Source: Eulemur rufifrons (lineage: Eukaryota > Chordata > Mammalia > Primates > Lemuridae). Taken from it: a DNA stretch of 64,000 nucleotides. The position numbers were made by a program, and so were the translations under genes. Positions 36,085 to 47,477 of this stretch are shown in pieces (position 1 is the first letter of the stretch; every line of letters begins with the position of its first letter). The notes below the pieces were generated by a model, which saw only the letters and a list, made by a program, of their open reading frames with translations, had not been told where the DNA came from and made no database searches. The DNA lies in contig NC_091010.1 of NCBI RefSeq assembly GCF_041146395.1, forward strand, positions 51,914,001 to 51,978,000. Direction: 5' to 3'.

Positions 36085-36300
36085 TGGGGAGAAAAACACT
36101 TTTTATTAATACGAAGCACTTACTATTTGGTAATCACTATTATACAGGAAAAGTTTTATATATTATCTCCTTTTATCCTTCCAACAAATATATATTTATG
36201 AATTATGATGATGATGATCCATGCCTAAGTTGACACAAATATTCCAGTAAATGATGGTAGACCTGAGATTTGAACCCTGGTCTATCTGAAGTTGAGGACC
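36085..36300 (-). mobile_element. MIR SINE, antisense
   Basis: 'gaagcacttactatttggta', 'atcactattatacaggaaaa' and 'gacctgagatttgaaccctg' follow the MIR complement; a GATGATGAT run lies at about 36207-36218. Confidence 0.7.
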
Positions 36301-37212
36301 AGATATTTTCTGTCCTGCTGTGCTGCATTCCAAAAGTTATGCCAGTTACCTTCAGTGTTTTATGTCCACGTAGTCTCCCCTTGTCTTTTCCCATCCATCT
36401 CCAAGAATAAATAAAAAACATGTGGTTTATGCATACTATAGAGTACTATACTACACCACATTTATTGAGGAAATGTGATGTCTATTCCAGTTAACTTCCT
36501 TTATACACATTTTGATCTTTACCTTTTAAATCACCATAATGGTTATCATCACAGACAAGTGATTTGCCCATGTTTCTGTTTCTTGTCATCCCAAACAGAA
36601 AAATTTTGCAACAATTAGGACATTTAGCCACCGAACTCGCATCCCCTGTGATTCTACGTTAATTAATACCACACTAGACACAGATTGTCAAAATATCCAG
36701 ATGAATTGCACAGATACCAACGCTAATCAACACCTTATTTCACCACATTCCATGAAAACTTACTAGAATGAGAAATGTACTATTTTAATGTAGCTACTCA
36801 ATCTACCATCCTGAACTTCAAAAAAAGGCATTTTTTACCTCTTCATTATCTCCAAAAGCATTTGCTTCAATGAATCTAGCAATGGGGGTACTTCTTATAT
36901 CCCTTTTGTATAAAACATAATTCATGCAGTTATCTTTTCAGTGTTTGGAGTATTTTATTGAAGGAGTTTTCTGTTCTTATGATTATGAGTATATGGTCAG
37001 AGTGAGATGGTTTTATAATATATCAGGGCCATTAGGTGGATGAATTGTTCCTGAAATTATGAAAATAGTAAAAAACTTTACTTTGACCACAGTTACAAAA
37101 TAACCCTTTTTTAAACAAAAGTAGAAGAAATTACAACCCTTAAAATATGTTATTCTTTCTCTTTCACTCAGTAACTGAAACAATGCAAATCAAATAATTT
37201 ATTTTTACGTAA
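36301..37212. other. Stretch without recognisable element
   Basis: AT-rich sequence; nothing recognised. Confidence 0.4.
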
Positions 37213-37250
37213 GTGTGTGTGTGTGTGTGTGTGTATATATTTATACCCCA
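37213..37250. repeat. (TG)n-(TA)n microsatellite
   Basis: Ten or so TG units followed by TATATATTTATA. Confidence 0.9.
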
Positions 37251-38149
37251 CATATAAAATTCTTGTGAAGTAAATAAAAATACAGGAGACAACTATGAAT
37301 AATTATGAGATTTTCTTGAAGCTAAGTCTTCAAGTGAGTGATACATGTTAGAAACTGGCAAAAGGAATTTTACTTGGGAGCAAGGATAGGATTGACTTTC
37401 ATCAAAAAACGTTGTGCAAAATGCAGATTTAGAGAAAAATCTTCCACTACTCCACCTGTCAAAACAGTATGGCAATCTGGGATAGCCACTTCACACATTT
37501 TCACATTTGGGGTGACAGCTGATTTCAAGTACAGATGGCAACACTTTTTTCATGTATAAAGTCAGCACCCTCTCCAGCTAGAAGGAATGCACCTGCCATC
37601 TTTTCTGCTAGCATCTGACACTGACTTCTACATATGCTACAGAAAAGAATTCACAGACTTTCCTCATATGGTCCATTGGCTCTTATGCCAGATAAAGGGA
37701 GAGAAGTTAAGCAGTCGAACTTGGCCCGCCACAAAGGTAGTGGCATCACAAAGAGCCCTGCCAGTGGAGGAACAGGAAAAGCCAATGGAATACTTACTGG
37801 TATCAGGTGGGAGAATTTATCTTTTTTATCCTACTCACTTATTCCCTACAGTAACATTTGTCAAAATATGTTTTATGAAATAACAGTTCTAGAAGAGACT
37901 CAATTTTAAAAAGTTTCCATGAATATGCACATTTGGGAAACACCCAAAATGTGTAACTCTCTTTAAGCTCATATGGCATACTAGGCTATTAAATGTACTG
38001 AGAACTTGTGAGTTTCTAAAAATATTTTTACCAAAAGCCTATGGAATTATTTTCCACCAAAAATGCTTTAAGAAATATTGTCCTAAACCCAAGTATTATA
38101 TATTATTTCTAAATATAAATCTCAGGTCAGTCATTCAAGAAAATTTGAT
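37251..38149. other. Stretch without recognisable element
   Basis: Two overlapping plus-strand ORFs (37587-37883, 37634-37909) run through a GC-richer part near 37690-37790. No domain or splice context makes them credible genes. Confidence 0.4.
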
Positions 38150-38312
38150 CTTTTCTTCCTTTAATTATATAAAGAGACAACTTCCTTCAGATAAGCTCCA
38201 TGTGAACAGGGATTTTTGTGTTTGTATAACCCTATTCATTTTCTCTCTGATGTCTAGAGGAGTCTCTGGCACATAGTAGGTGCATTATAATATTTATTGA
38301 ATGAGTTACAGG
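38150..38312 (+). mobile_element. L2 LINE 3' end
   Basis: 'agctccatgtgaacagggat', 'ctctggcacatagtaggtgc' and 'aatatttattgaatgagtta' are the L2 tail with fairly good conservation. Confidence 0.75.
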
Positions 38313-38443
38313 TTCTTCTTTTTGCATTTGTTTTTTATCTATTCTCATCAGCACATACAGCTCTCTTGATCCATGTCAGTTGGCCTGGTTAAGCTCTCCA
38401 GCTTGAGTTTGATTTTGGGGACTTCTTGGTTATAAGCCATCTA

Positions 38444-38475
38444 TTAGGTTGATGCAAAAATAATTGCAGTTTTGG
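38444..38475 (-). repeat. Mariner terminal inverted repeat (3' end of element)
   Basis: Differs from the Hsmar1 terminal sequence I remember at only a few positions, mostly G to A. The partner repeat is missing from the other side. Confidence 0.85.
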
Positions 38476-38489
38476 ACTGTGAATTTTAA

Positions 38490-39545
38490 ATCATTGTAAC
38501 GTGGCTCAAACACATCTTTATTAACCAAAATAGGAACCATTGCAATGAACACATTGTTGCCAATGAGAAATAAGTTTATTCCTGTACTGTAAAAAGCTGT
38601 GCTTTGGGATTCAACGAACTCCTGGAAAGCATTTTCTGCATCCTGTTGGTTGTGGAAGCATTTTCCCTGCAAAAGTTGTCAAGATGCTTGAAGAAGTGGT
38701 AGTCAGTTGGCAAGAGCTCAGGTGAATATGGTGGATGAGGCAAAACTTTGTAGCCCAATTAGTTCAACTTTTGAAGTGTTGGTTGTGTGATGTGCGAGCT
38801 GCGATCAGACATTATCGTTGAGAAGAATCAGGCCCTTTCTGAATGCCGGCTGCAGGTGTTGCAGTTTTCAATGCATCTCATCGATTTGCTGAGCATAATT
38901 CTCAGATGTAATGGTTTCACAGGGATTCAGAAAGCTGTAGTGGATCAGACCGGCAGCAGACCACTAAACAGTGACCATGACCTTTTCCTGGTGCAGGTTT
39001 GGCTCTGGGAAGTGCTTTGAACTTCTTTTTAGTCCAACCACTGAGCTGGTCATCACCAGTTGTCATATAAAATTCGCTTTTCACTGCATATCACAATCCG
39101 ATCAAGAAATGGTTCATTGTTGTTGCATACACTAAGAAGAGGACATTTCAAAATGGCTATTATTTTGATTTCCAGTAAGCTCATGAGGTACCCACTTATC
39201 AAGCTTTTTCCCCTTTCCAATTTCTTCAAATGCTGAACGACCATAGAATAGTTGACATTGAGTTCTTCAGCAACTTCTGGTGTAGTTGTAAGACCCTCAG
39301 CTTTGATGATTGCTCTCAATTGCTCACTGTCGACTTTCAATGGCTGGCCACTGTGCTCCTCATCTTCAAGGCTCTCGACTCCTTTGCACAACTTCTTGAA
39401 CCACCGCTGACTGCACTGTACATTCGTTAGTAGTTCCTTGGCCAAATGCGTTGTTGATGTTGCAAGTTGTCTCCACTGCAGTATGACCCATTTTGAACTC
39501 CAATAAAAAAAATTGCTCGAATTTGCTTTTTGTCTAACATCATTT
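38490..39545 (-). pseudogene. Mariner transposase pseudogene (Hsmar1-like, DD34D family)
   Basis: Read on the minus strand from about 39545 (start-like 'MEMMLDKKQIRAIF') to about 38490. Landmarks in order: 'WFKKLCKG' and 'ESLEDEEHSGQP' (39350-39420), 'EVAEELNVN', the first catalytic region 'NNEPFLDRIVICSEKR' (about 39070-39120), where the usual Asp of 'CDEKW' reads Ser, then 'HPPYSPELLPTDYHFFKHL' (38690-38740), which keeps the third catalytic Asp in 'PTDYH', and the tail 'NQQDAENAFQEFVESQST'. The reading frame is broken by shifts after the N-terminus and by a stop just before 'LGYKVLPHPPY', and the second catalytic motif is scrambled. It cannot encode an active enzyme. The 228-codon ORF at 39053-39739 is the longest open part. 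The closest relative from memory is Hsmar1, the source of the transposase half of SETMAR. Confidence 0.9.
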
Positions 39546-39799
39546 CCATAGTCTAAAATAAATATAAAAGAAATAGCGAGTAATAAGTCTAAGCAATGAG
39601 TAATAAGTAATGAGCAAAATTGTCTAAAGAGCCAACAGGAGTGAAAATAGAGGCACTGATATTGAGATAACTTATGGCTTAGGTCTGAAAGTGTTTTAGT
39701 TGCTTGCTCCTTTGCAAAACAGGAACAATCTCTTACCACGCATCAACTTGTTGGCTTTGATATATAGCTCCAGCACCTTAACTCAGTTAATTAGAAAAA

Positions 39800-40135
39800 A
39801 CTGACAGTTATACCTTTCTGTTATTTTAGTTTCTAATATTTTTCTGATGTTGGTCAAAGAATACAAAATTACAGTTAGATAGGAGGAATAAATTTCAGGA
39901 GCTCTATTGTACCGCAAGGTGCCTGTCGTTGTTGCTGATATATTGTATGCTTGAAAAATGTAAAGCGCCTGGATGTTATGCGCTCTTATCACACAAATGA
40001 TAACTATGTGAGGTGATGCCTTTGTTAATCAGCTAGATTTAACCATCCGACAGTGTATATGTACTTCAAAACATCATGTTGTACGTGGTAAAAGCATTAA
40101 TGCTGTCTGTCAATGTAAAATTGAATAAATAAAAA
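39800..40135 (+). mobile_element. L1 3' UTR end (L1MA/L1PB-like)
   Basis: 'caaaattacagttagatagg', 'aggaataaatttcaggagct', 'gaggtgatgcctttgttaat', 'cagctagatttaaccatccg' and 'aaaacatcatgttgtacgtg', ending in an AAATAAAAAAAG tail at about 40120-40138. This is a clear L1 3' terminus. It lies where the mariner 5' end should have been. Confidence 0.85.
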
Positions 40136-40138
40136 AAG

Positions 40139-40545
40139 AGAAGCCATGTACCAGAAATCCAGAGAGGCAGCAGTTCATTGCCAACACACGCACAGAGACT
40201 GTCAGTGTGAGACGCTGCCAACCACTCCCGCAGACGACAGTCAGCGTATGGGCGCACTCTGGACAGCTTCCATGGGAAGGACATGCAGGCTGGGTGAGAC
40301 AGCCTTGAAAGCTTTTCTTTCCTTCTGCAATTCAGCCGAACTAGATGGTGAAACATAATTAAGGTTCAGCCTCATTTCTGTTCCCTTACAGAATCAAGCT
40401 ACAATGAAGCGAGAACAGAAAGGATGATTGGTACCCTGAGGTGGCAATGAATATAATGAATTAATTTCCCCACAGCATTCTTATGACTCAATGTGCTGTG
40501 CTGAATGTGGTGAGTCTGTGACCAAGCGCCAGCATCCGTGACTGC
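40139..40545. other. Moderately GC-rich unassigned stretch
   Basis: Contains several CpGs (for example around 40212-40262) and a chance splice-acceptor-like sequence ('ctgttcccttacag' near 40378-40391). No frame supports an exon. Confidence 0.4.
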
Positions 40546-40549
40546 CCCA

Positions 40550-41000
40550 GCTCTTTCACTGTGTTTAAAGTCGAGTGACTCCCATGTACACAAAGACATG
40601 TGTACAAGGATGCTTATTATTTCATTTGCAGCAAAGGACGGCAAACAACCTAAATAGATATCAATAGGAGATGGTGTAAATAAACAGTGGTACATAAATG
40701 GAATACTCTGCAATATGAAGACAATTTAGCACATCTAAGTGTGATACGCTGTTATTGGGGGTGGGGAAGGAAAGCATAGAACAGTCCCCAAAGGCGGCAA
40801 GTATTTTTCTGTTTTTAGCATATGGATGTGGGTATGAAACATATACTCTTGTGTACATAGTAATCTCTTGGCAGATACAAAGAAACTGGCAATAATTTTA
40901 ACCTCTGGGAGAGGGAAAATTTTCAACATATAAACTTCCTACCATTGGTAATTTTTACCATGTCCTTGATTAAGAAAAATAAGTGCCCCTCCCCAATCTA
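40550..41000 (+). mobile_element. L1M 3' end fragment
   Basis: 'gcaaacaacctaaatagata', 'tcaataggagatggtgtaaa', 'gtacataaatggaatactct', then 'acctctgggagagggaaaat' and 'ggtaatttttaccatgtcct' follow the order of an old L1M ORF2 end and 3' UTR. An A run (41025-41043) follows after about 25 bases. Confidence 0.7.
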
Positions 41001-41043
41001 GATTCTAAAACCTATATTCCCTCTCAAAAAAAAAAAAAAAAAA

Positions 41044-41862
41044 ATAGGAAGGGGAAGGAGTTAGAGATTATATATCACACTATCATTTTGGAATGTCTAA
41101 CATATGCCATCTTTAAAATTATTCAAATTTATAATCCACATAGTAGTTTTCTCAGCCCGAGATCTAGGCCTCTAAAAGATTCATAAAAATCAAATAAAAT
41201 TTTTGAGTATATCTGCTTATATCCATTTTCTCAGGAGAGAATTCATAGCTTTCATCACATTCACAAGAGAATCTAAGAACTAAAAAGTGTTAGGAAATAT
41301 TGTTCAGCTTAGGCAGACTTTATAGAAAGCTTTTACTAAATTTTGTCATTCTTTAGATTACATATGGTATTATTTGATAAAATAGCCATGTGACATGTTT
41401 GCTTGGCAGGGTGATAAATTTTCATCTTCTTTAGTGAATACTGTGGAGTGTAATCTGATCCCAGATGAGCGATATGAATTTATAACAATAATACCTTACT
41501 CTGAGCTTTTCAAATGAGAAAACATAGACTTCTACACTACTTTCCAGCTGGCTAGAGATTCCTTGAGGCGTGGAACAAATAGTGTACACCTTTTGGGAGT
41601 ACTCATTTTACTGAGGGATTATAAAATTTAATTTTATACTAGAACAAAGTTAGATTGATTATGCAATATTTAAACTTATTTTTGAGATAATATTTGAGAT
41701 TAAAAACATTTTGTACTCTAGAGAGGGATACAATTCTTGGCTATAGCCTCAGTATTCCCAGAATTTGCATTTTATCTCTGCAGTACTTTGGTAGCAGTAT
41801 TTGAAAATATCTGCGTTACATTTACTAATGCTTAATAATGTATAATGCATTTATATTCTTTT
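41044..41862. other. Stretch without recognisable element
   Basis: AT-rich sequence; nothing recognised. Confidence 0.4.
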
Positions 41863-41864
41863 AT

Positions 41865-41968
41865 TATTTTCTTCCTTTCTTTATTCAACAGTTGAGGGCT
41901 TAGCAGGTGTCAAATACAAACGTACAAGTTCTTGCCCTGTTGGAGCTAATATTCTAATCCAGACACAT
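41865..41968 (-). mobile_element. L2 LINE fragment, antisense
   Basis: 'ttattcaacagttgagggct' and 'tgccctgttggagctaatat' are the reverse of the L2 tail region ('ctgccctcatggagcttaca'). Confidence 0.5.
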
Positions 41969-42394
41969 CATTTCCTTGTAACAACCATAAAAGGTATATG
42001 AGTGTAATTCTCTGGTCAAATAACTTACCTCACCTGAACATTAAATTAAACACAATCAAATGACAAAACCAGGTCATTTTTTTTACTGGTTTATAGTCTA
42101 ATAAGGCCGGAGACAGGTTATATTCCCTGCATATACTGTAATTTATCATTTCTTAATTTGTGTCCTTTTGGTTTTCCATTCTCCTACCCTCAAAAATTAC
42201 AATACACATGATATTAAAAAAGAGAAATAGGTTTCCAGGCTGGAATGTAAGAAGCTTAAAAGTCTGCCCTTACAGCTTAAAAGGTGAACAAAGTGAAAAC
42301 TCTACAGCTCTTCTTATTAATAGATCCATCAGAGAAGAGAGGTTGAGGTCACGGCAAATCTTGCACTACTGGTAATCCAGTGTAGTGTTATTCA
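41969..42394. other. Stretch without recognisable element
   Basis: Nothing recognised before the ancient L1. Confidence 0.4.
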
Positions 42395-43687
42395 AAAGTG
42401 GACTTAGATTAGTTGTAAATTTATATTAAAAACTGTAGGGCAACCATTAAAGAAAGATTTTTTTAAAAGTAATATAATTGTTATACTGAAAAAAAGAGAA
42501 AATAGAATCATTAAATGCTCAATTAAACAACAAAAGGCAGAAAGGGTGTGAAGATAAAAATAGAAAAACAGAACAAGGGCAATAAATAGAAAACAGTAAT
42601 AAATATGTTAAATATTAATCCAACTATATCAATAAACATATTAATGTCAATAGTTTAAATATATAAATTAAAAGACAGAGATTGTCTTAGTATATCTAAA
42701 AAGACCCAAATATATGTTGTTTACAAGAAGTCTACTTTAAGTATAAAGATACATATAGATTAAAATAAAGGGAAGAAGAAATGTATACTATGCTAACATG
42801 AATGAAAATGAAGTTACTGTAGCTATATTAATTTGAGTCATAGTAGACTTCAGACAAGGAAAGTAATCAGGGAAAAAGAAGAGACAATTACATAATGACC
42901 TTTCAGGAGTCAATTATCAAAGAAGACATAATAATCCTTATTTGGATATGTTTTATCAAATTTAAAACAACAGAAATCATATAGTATCTGCTCTCAGATG
43001 AGAATGAAATTAAATAAAAACTAGTAACAGAAAGTTGAAAAATCCCAAAATGCTTGAAGACTAAACAACAAATTCCTAAGTAACACATAAGTCAAAGAAG
43101 AAATTTCAAAAGAAATTTAAAATTATTTTAAATTAAATTAAAATAAAAATACAACTCATCAAAATTTGTGGAATGCAGTCAATGCATTGCTTAGTGAGAA
43201 ATTTATAGCATTGAATGCATATATTAAAAGAGAAAAAAGATCTAAAATCAGTAACATCAGATTCCACCTTAAGAAACTAGAAAAATAGGAGCAAATTAAA
43301 TCCAAAGTAATCAGAAGTAAAAATATCATAACAATTAGAGCAGAAATCAATGAAATTGAATATAGAAAATTGATAGAGAAAATGCACAAAACCAAAAGCT
43401 GGGTCTTTGAAAAGATCAGTAAAATTGATAGGCCTTTAGCCAGATTAACTAAGAAAAAAAGAGAAGACAAAATTACTAATATCAGAAATGAAAGAGGGGA
43501 CAGCACAGGGGGTCCCATGAATATTAAATGATAATAATGGAATGTTATGAACAACTGTATGGTCACAAATTAGATAACTTAGATGAAATATACCAATTCC
43601 TTGAAAGACACAATCTACCAAAACTCACACATGAAGAAATAGATAATCTGAATAGGAGGCTTGTATCTATTAAGAAATTTGACCCGT
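42395..43687 (+). pseudogene. Ancient L1M, first part: ORF2 endonuclease region
   Basis: Old L1 in sense, starting just before ORF2. 'agggcaaccattaaagaaag' and 'ctcaattaaacaacaaaagg' precede the ORF2 start. At about 42655-42760 a decayed translation keeps 'KRQRLS' and 'CCLQE', the endonuclease motif with its catalytic Glu. At 43190-43490 the inter-domain part is visible ('KTKSWVFEKISKIDRP', 'ARLTKKKRE'). ORF2 normally encodes endonuclease plus reverse transcriptase in one protein of about 1,270 residues. Here stops and frameshifts are frequent. A younger L1 interrupts it at 43688; the element resumes at 44480. Confidence 0.85.
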
Positions 43688-44479
43688 CCTAATGGCAAGC
43701 AAACATATGAAAAAATGCTCAACATCTCTAATCATCAGAGAAATGCAAATAAAAATGACAATGAGATATCATTTAACTCCAGTGAGAATGGCTTTTATCA
43801 AAAAATCCCCAAACAACAAATGCTGGCATGGATGCGGAGAGACAAGAACACTCATATACTCCTAGTGGGACTGCAGGCTAGTACAACCTCTGTGGAAAGT
43901 AATATTGAGATACCTCAAAGAGCTACAAGTAGAACTAACATTTGATCCAGCAATCCCATTACTGGACATCTACCCAAAGGAAAACAAGACCTTCTATAAA
44001 AAAGACATCTGCACTCAAATATTTATAGCAGCACAATTTACAATTTCAAAGATGTGGAAACAACCCAAATGCCCATCAATCCATGAGTGGATTAATAAAA
44101 GGTGGTATATTTATACCATGAGTACTACTCAACCATAAAAAAACTGGTGAACTACCTCTTATATTATCCTGGATGGAGCTGGAGCCCATTCTTCTAAGTG
44201 AAGAATCACAAGAATGGAAAAACAAATACCACATGTTCTCACCATCAAATTGGTACTAATTAATTGATCAACACTTAAGTACACATATGGAAGTAACATT
44301 CACTGGGTGTCAGGCAGGTTGGAGGAGGGAGGATGGGATGGGTAAATTCACACCTAATGGTTGTGGTGCATGCTGTTTGGGGGATGGGCACACTTGTAAC
44401 TCTGACTCAGAGGGTGCAAAGGCAATTTATGTAACCAAAGCATTTGTATCCCTGCGATATTCCAAAATAAAAAAAAAAA
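43688..44479 (+). mobile_element. Younger L1 3' end nested in the ancient L1
   Basis: 5'-truncated insertion with ORF2 C-terminus and 3' UTR: 'tggcaagcaaacatatgaaa', 'gatatcatttaactccagtg', 'catggatgcggagagacaag', 'tacccaaaggaaaacaagac', then 'tgggtaaattcacacctaat' and 'ccaaagcatttgtatccctg', ending in an A run (44468-44479). Two overlapping ORFs (43661-43945 and 43905-44138) are ORF2 C-terminal remnants. Same family as 34334-35148. The two sides of the host L1 join in register across it, so the nesting order is certain. Confidence 0.9.
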
Positions 44480-46765
44480 TTCACAAATAATTAATCACCT
44501 TCCAAAAATGAAAATATCTGGCCCAGATGGGTACACTGGTGAATTCTACCAAATGTTCAAAAGAAAAAATCATACCAATTCTTTACAATCTCTTCCAGAA
44601 GATAGAAGCTGAGGGAATATATCTTAATTTACTCTCTTTTAGGCCAGAATTATCCTAATACCGAAAACTACAAACCAGTATCTCTCACAAACATAGATGC
44701 AAAAATCCTCAACAATATTTTAGCAAATTGAATCCAACAATGTATAAAAATAATTGTATGCCATGACCAAATGAGAGTTATTCCAGGTATGTAAGTCTGG
44801 ACCAACATTTAAAAATCAGTTAATGGAATCCACCATATTAACAAGCTAAAGAAGAAAAAAATCACATGATTTTATCAATAGGTGCAGAAAAGGCATTTGA
44901 CAAAATCCAACAGCCATCCATTAAACAAACTATCAGCAAATCAGGAATGGAGAGGGAACTTCCTCAACTGACAAAGAACATCTACAAAGAAGTACGGTTA
45001 ACATAATGTTAAATGACGAGAAATTAGAAGATTTTCTGCTAAAATCAGGAACAAGGCAAGAATGCCCACTCTCACCACTGCTTTTCAAGATGGTACTGAA
45101 TTCTTGATAAAGCAGTATGACAAGAAAACAGAATAAAAAGTATACAGGTTGGAAAGGAAGAAATAAAACTGGTTTTGGTTGCAAATGACATAATTATCTA
45201 TATAGAAAATCTGAATGAATCAACAAAAAACTTCTGGAACTAATAAGCAATTATAAAAAGGTTGCAGGACACAAGATTAATATATAAAATTTAATTATTT
45301 TCTTATATACCAGCAATGAACACAAAAAATTTGAAGTTAAAAACTCATTACCATTTACGTTAGCACCATCAAAAGTGAAATAAATAGGTATAAATATAAA
45401 AAAAGTACAAGATCCATATGAGGAAATCTATAAAACTCTGATTAAATATGTCAAAGAACTTAATAAATGGATATATATTTCATGTTCATGGGTAAAATAA
45501 TTCAATATTTTCAAGATATCAGTTCTTCTCAGCTTGATCTATAGATTCAATGCGATCCCACTCAAAATTTATTTGTGCTTATTGATAAACTGATTCTAAC
45601 ATTTATATGAAGAGGTAATAGACCCAGAATAGCCAACTCAATACTGAAGGAAAAGAACAAAATTAAAATACTGACAATACCTGAGCTCAAGACTTACTAT
45701 GAAGCTACCGTCATTAAGACAGTGTGGTACTGGCAAAAATAATAAACATATAGATCAATGAAACAAAACAAAAGAGAGACCAGAAATAGACCAACATAAA
45801 TATGGTCAACTGGACTTTGACAAAAAAACTACACAATGGAGCAAAGATAGTCATTTCAACAAATGGTGCCAGAAAAACTGGATACAACATGAAAGAAAAC
45901 AAAAAATGAATCTAGACACAGACTTTACACCCTTCACAAAAATTAAGTGAAAATGGATCATAGACCTAAATGTAAAATGCAAAACTGTAAAATTTCTGGA
46001 AGATAACAGAAGAAAACCTAAATGACCTTGAGTTTGCTGATGACTTTTTAGATACAACACCAAAGGTATAACCACTGAAAGAAATAACTGATAGCTTGAA
46101 CTTCATTAAAATTACATGCTTCTGCTCTGCACAAGACAATGTCAACAGAAAGAGAAGACAAGCCACAGTCTTGGAGGAAGTCCAAAAGACATATCTGATA
46201 AAGGACTGTTATTTAAAATGTGCACGAACTCTTAAAACTTGACAGTGAAACAATGAACAACCAGTTTAAAAAATTGAAAAATGACCTGAACACCTTACCA
46301 AGGAAGACAGAGATATGAAGTAAGCCTATGTGGAGATGTTCAACATCACATGTCGCTAGGAAATCGAAAATTAAAATAGTAAGATACCATTCTACACCTG
46401 TTAGAATGGCCAAAATCCAAAATACTGATATGACCAAATGCTGGTGACGATGTGGGGCAATAGGAAATCTTATTCAGTACTATTGGGAATACAAAATGGT
46501 ACAACTACTTTGAAAGACAGTTTGGCAAGTTTCTTACAAAACCAAATATACTCTTACTGTATGATCTAGCAATCATGCTGCTTGGTATTTATCCACATAA
46601 ATCGAAACCTGCACATGGATATTTGTAGCAGCTTCCTTCATAATTGACAAATCTTGGAAGCAACCAAGTTGTTCTTCAGTAGAGGAGTACGTAAATAAAC
46701 TGTGGCACATCCAGAAAATGAAATATCATTCAAAAAAAGAAATGAGCTGTCAAACCATGAAAAGA
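44480..46765 (+). pseudogene. Ancient L1M, second part: reverse transcriptase and C-terminus of ORF2
   Basis: Resumes in register after the nested L1 ('cttccaaaaatgaaaatatc', 'tggcccagatgggtacactg'). Reverse transcriptase landmarks in decayed translation: 'AKILNNI', '[12 protein letters not shown]' and '[15 protein letters not shown]' (about 44690-45090). Then the thumb/C-terminal parts, e.g. 'gcgatcccactcaaaattta' near 45550 and the 'gccatcaat'-equivalent region near 46660. Many stops and small indels. It continues into the 3' UTR at about 46766. No activity possible. Confidence 0.85.
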
Positions 46766-47295
46766 CATGGAAGGAACTTAAATGCATATTTCTAAATGAA
46801 AGAAGTCAATCGAAAAAAGCTACATGTTGTATGATTCTAACTGTAAGACATCCTGGAAAAGGCAAAACTGTGGAGACCTAAAAAGATTAACAGTTGTCAG
46901 AGGGTTGGTAGGGAGGGAGGGATGAAGTTCTTACTGCTTGCCATAAACAGAGAATCTAGTTATTAATAATTATACGCACAAAGGATTTTTAAGGCAGTGA
47001 AATTATATATATATATATGATACTATAATGGTGGATACATGACATTATATTTTTGTCAAAATTCATAGAATATACAACACCAAGAGTGGACTCTATTGTA
47101 AACTATGGACTTCAGGTAATAATGTTGTGTCAATGCAGGATCATAGATTGTAACACATGTACCTCTCTAGTGTGGGATGCTGACAGTGGGGGACATCGAG
47201 CTTGCTGGGAACAGGGGAGTATATGGTAAATTTGTACTTTCTTCTGAATTTTGCTGTGAATATAAAATTCTAAAATAATAAAGTTTACCTTTTTA
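46766..47295 (+). mobile_element. 3' UTR of the ancient L1M
   Basis: 'gaaaaggcaaaactgtggag', 'caaaggatttttaaggcagt', 'gatactataatggtggatac', 'gtaaactatggacttcaggt' and 'ttttgctgtgaatataaaat' follow the L1MD/L1ME 3' UTR order; it ends with an AATAA-containing tail near 47275-47283. It holds an extra segment of about 50 bases (46927-46975) that is absent from the consensus as I remember it and resembles flanking DNA at 47478-47523. Confidence 0.8.
46927..46978 (+). repeat. Short duplicated segment, copy 1 (inside L1 3' UTR)
   Basis: Contains ataaacagagaatctagtt in common with copy 2 at 47478-47523. Over about 46 aligned bases I count three C/T differences and one 6-base indel. Confidence 0.85.
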
Positions 47296-47477
47296 TAAGA
47301 AAGGAATATTATGAAAATTGCTCTCAATAAAGAAGTACCCCAACCAATTTTTGCATGAGTATGTCTGTTTTTTAATTGACAGAATCATTAGTCATTTCAA
47401 TCAAAGAGTTTCTAGTGGAACAAAAGCATTTAGTTAACCATATAGAACTTGCTGGAAAATACATCTAGTGATACAAA

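Larger units (their letters stand above)
38444..39790 (-). mobile_element. Hsmar1-like mariner DNA transposon, decayed
   Basis: A TA dinucleotide (38442-38443) followed by ttaggttgatgcaaaaataa, nearly identical to the Hsmar1/MADE1 terminal inverted repeat (TTAGGTTGGTGCAAAAGTAA). The minus strand then carries a mariner transposase in the right order and length, with its 5' flank up to about 39790. Mariners move by cut and paste into TA sites. The second terminal repeat, expected beyond 39545, was not found, so the 5' end is lost or unrecognisable. Sequence from 39800 on is L1. An autonomous Hsmar1 is about 1.3 kb, so nearly the full element is represented. Confidence in the family is high; in the exact right edge, low. 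Confidence 0.9.

Noticed and set aside
37587..37909. Two overlapping plus-strand ORFs as a processed pseudogene
   Set aside because: I could not recognise any parent protein and no poly(A) tail or flanking duplication is visible.
39053..39739. 228-codon minus-strand ORF, the longest of the window, as a possible host gene
   Set aside because: Its content is mariner transposase read in a partly shifted frame, extended by chance into the 5' flank. The first catalytic Asp is lost and the rest of the enzyme is in other frames with stops.
40139..40545. Possible exon: CpG-containing sequence with an acceptor-like 'ctgttcccttacag'
   Set aside because: No frame stays open with a matching donor site, and acceptor-like sequences of this strength are common by chance.
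43159..43566. 135-codon minus-strand ORF with many hydrophobic residues
   Set aside because: Antisense of the A-rich ancient L1 ORF2; runs of A on the plus strand read as hydrophobic residues on the minus strand.
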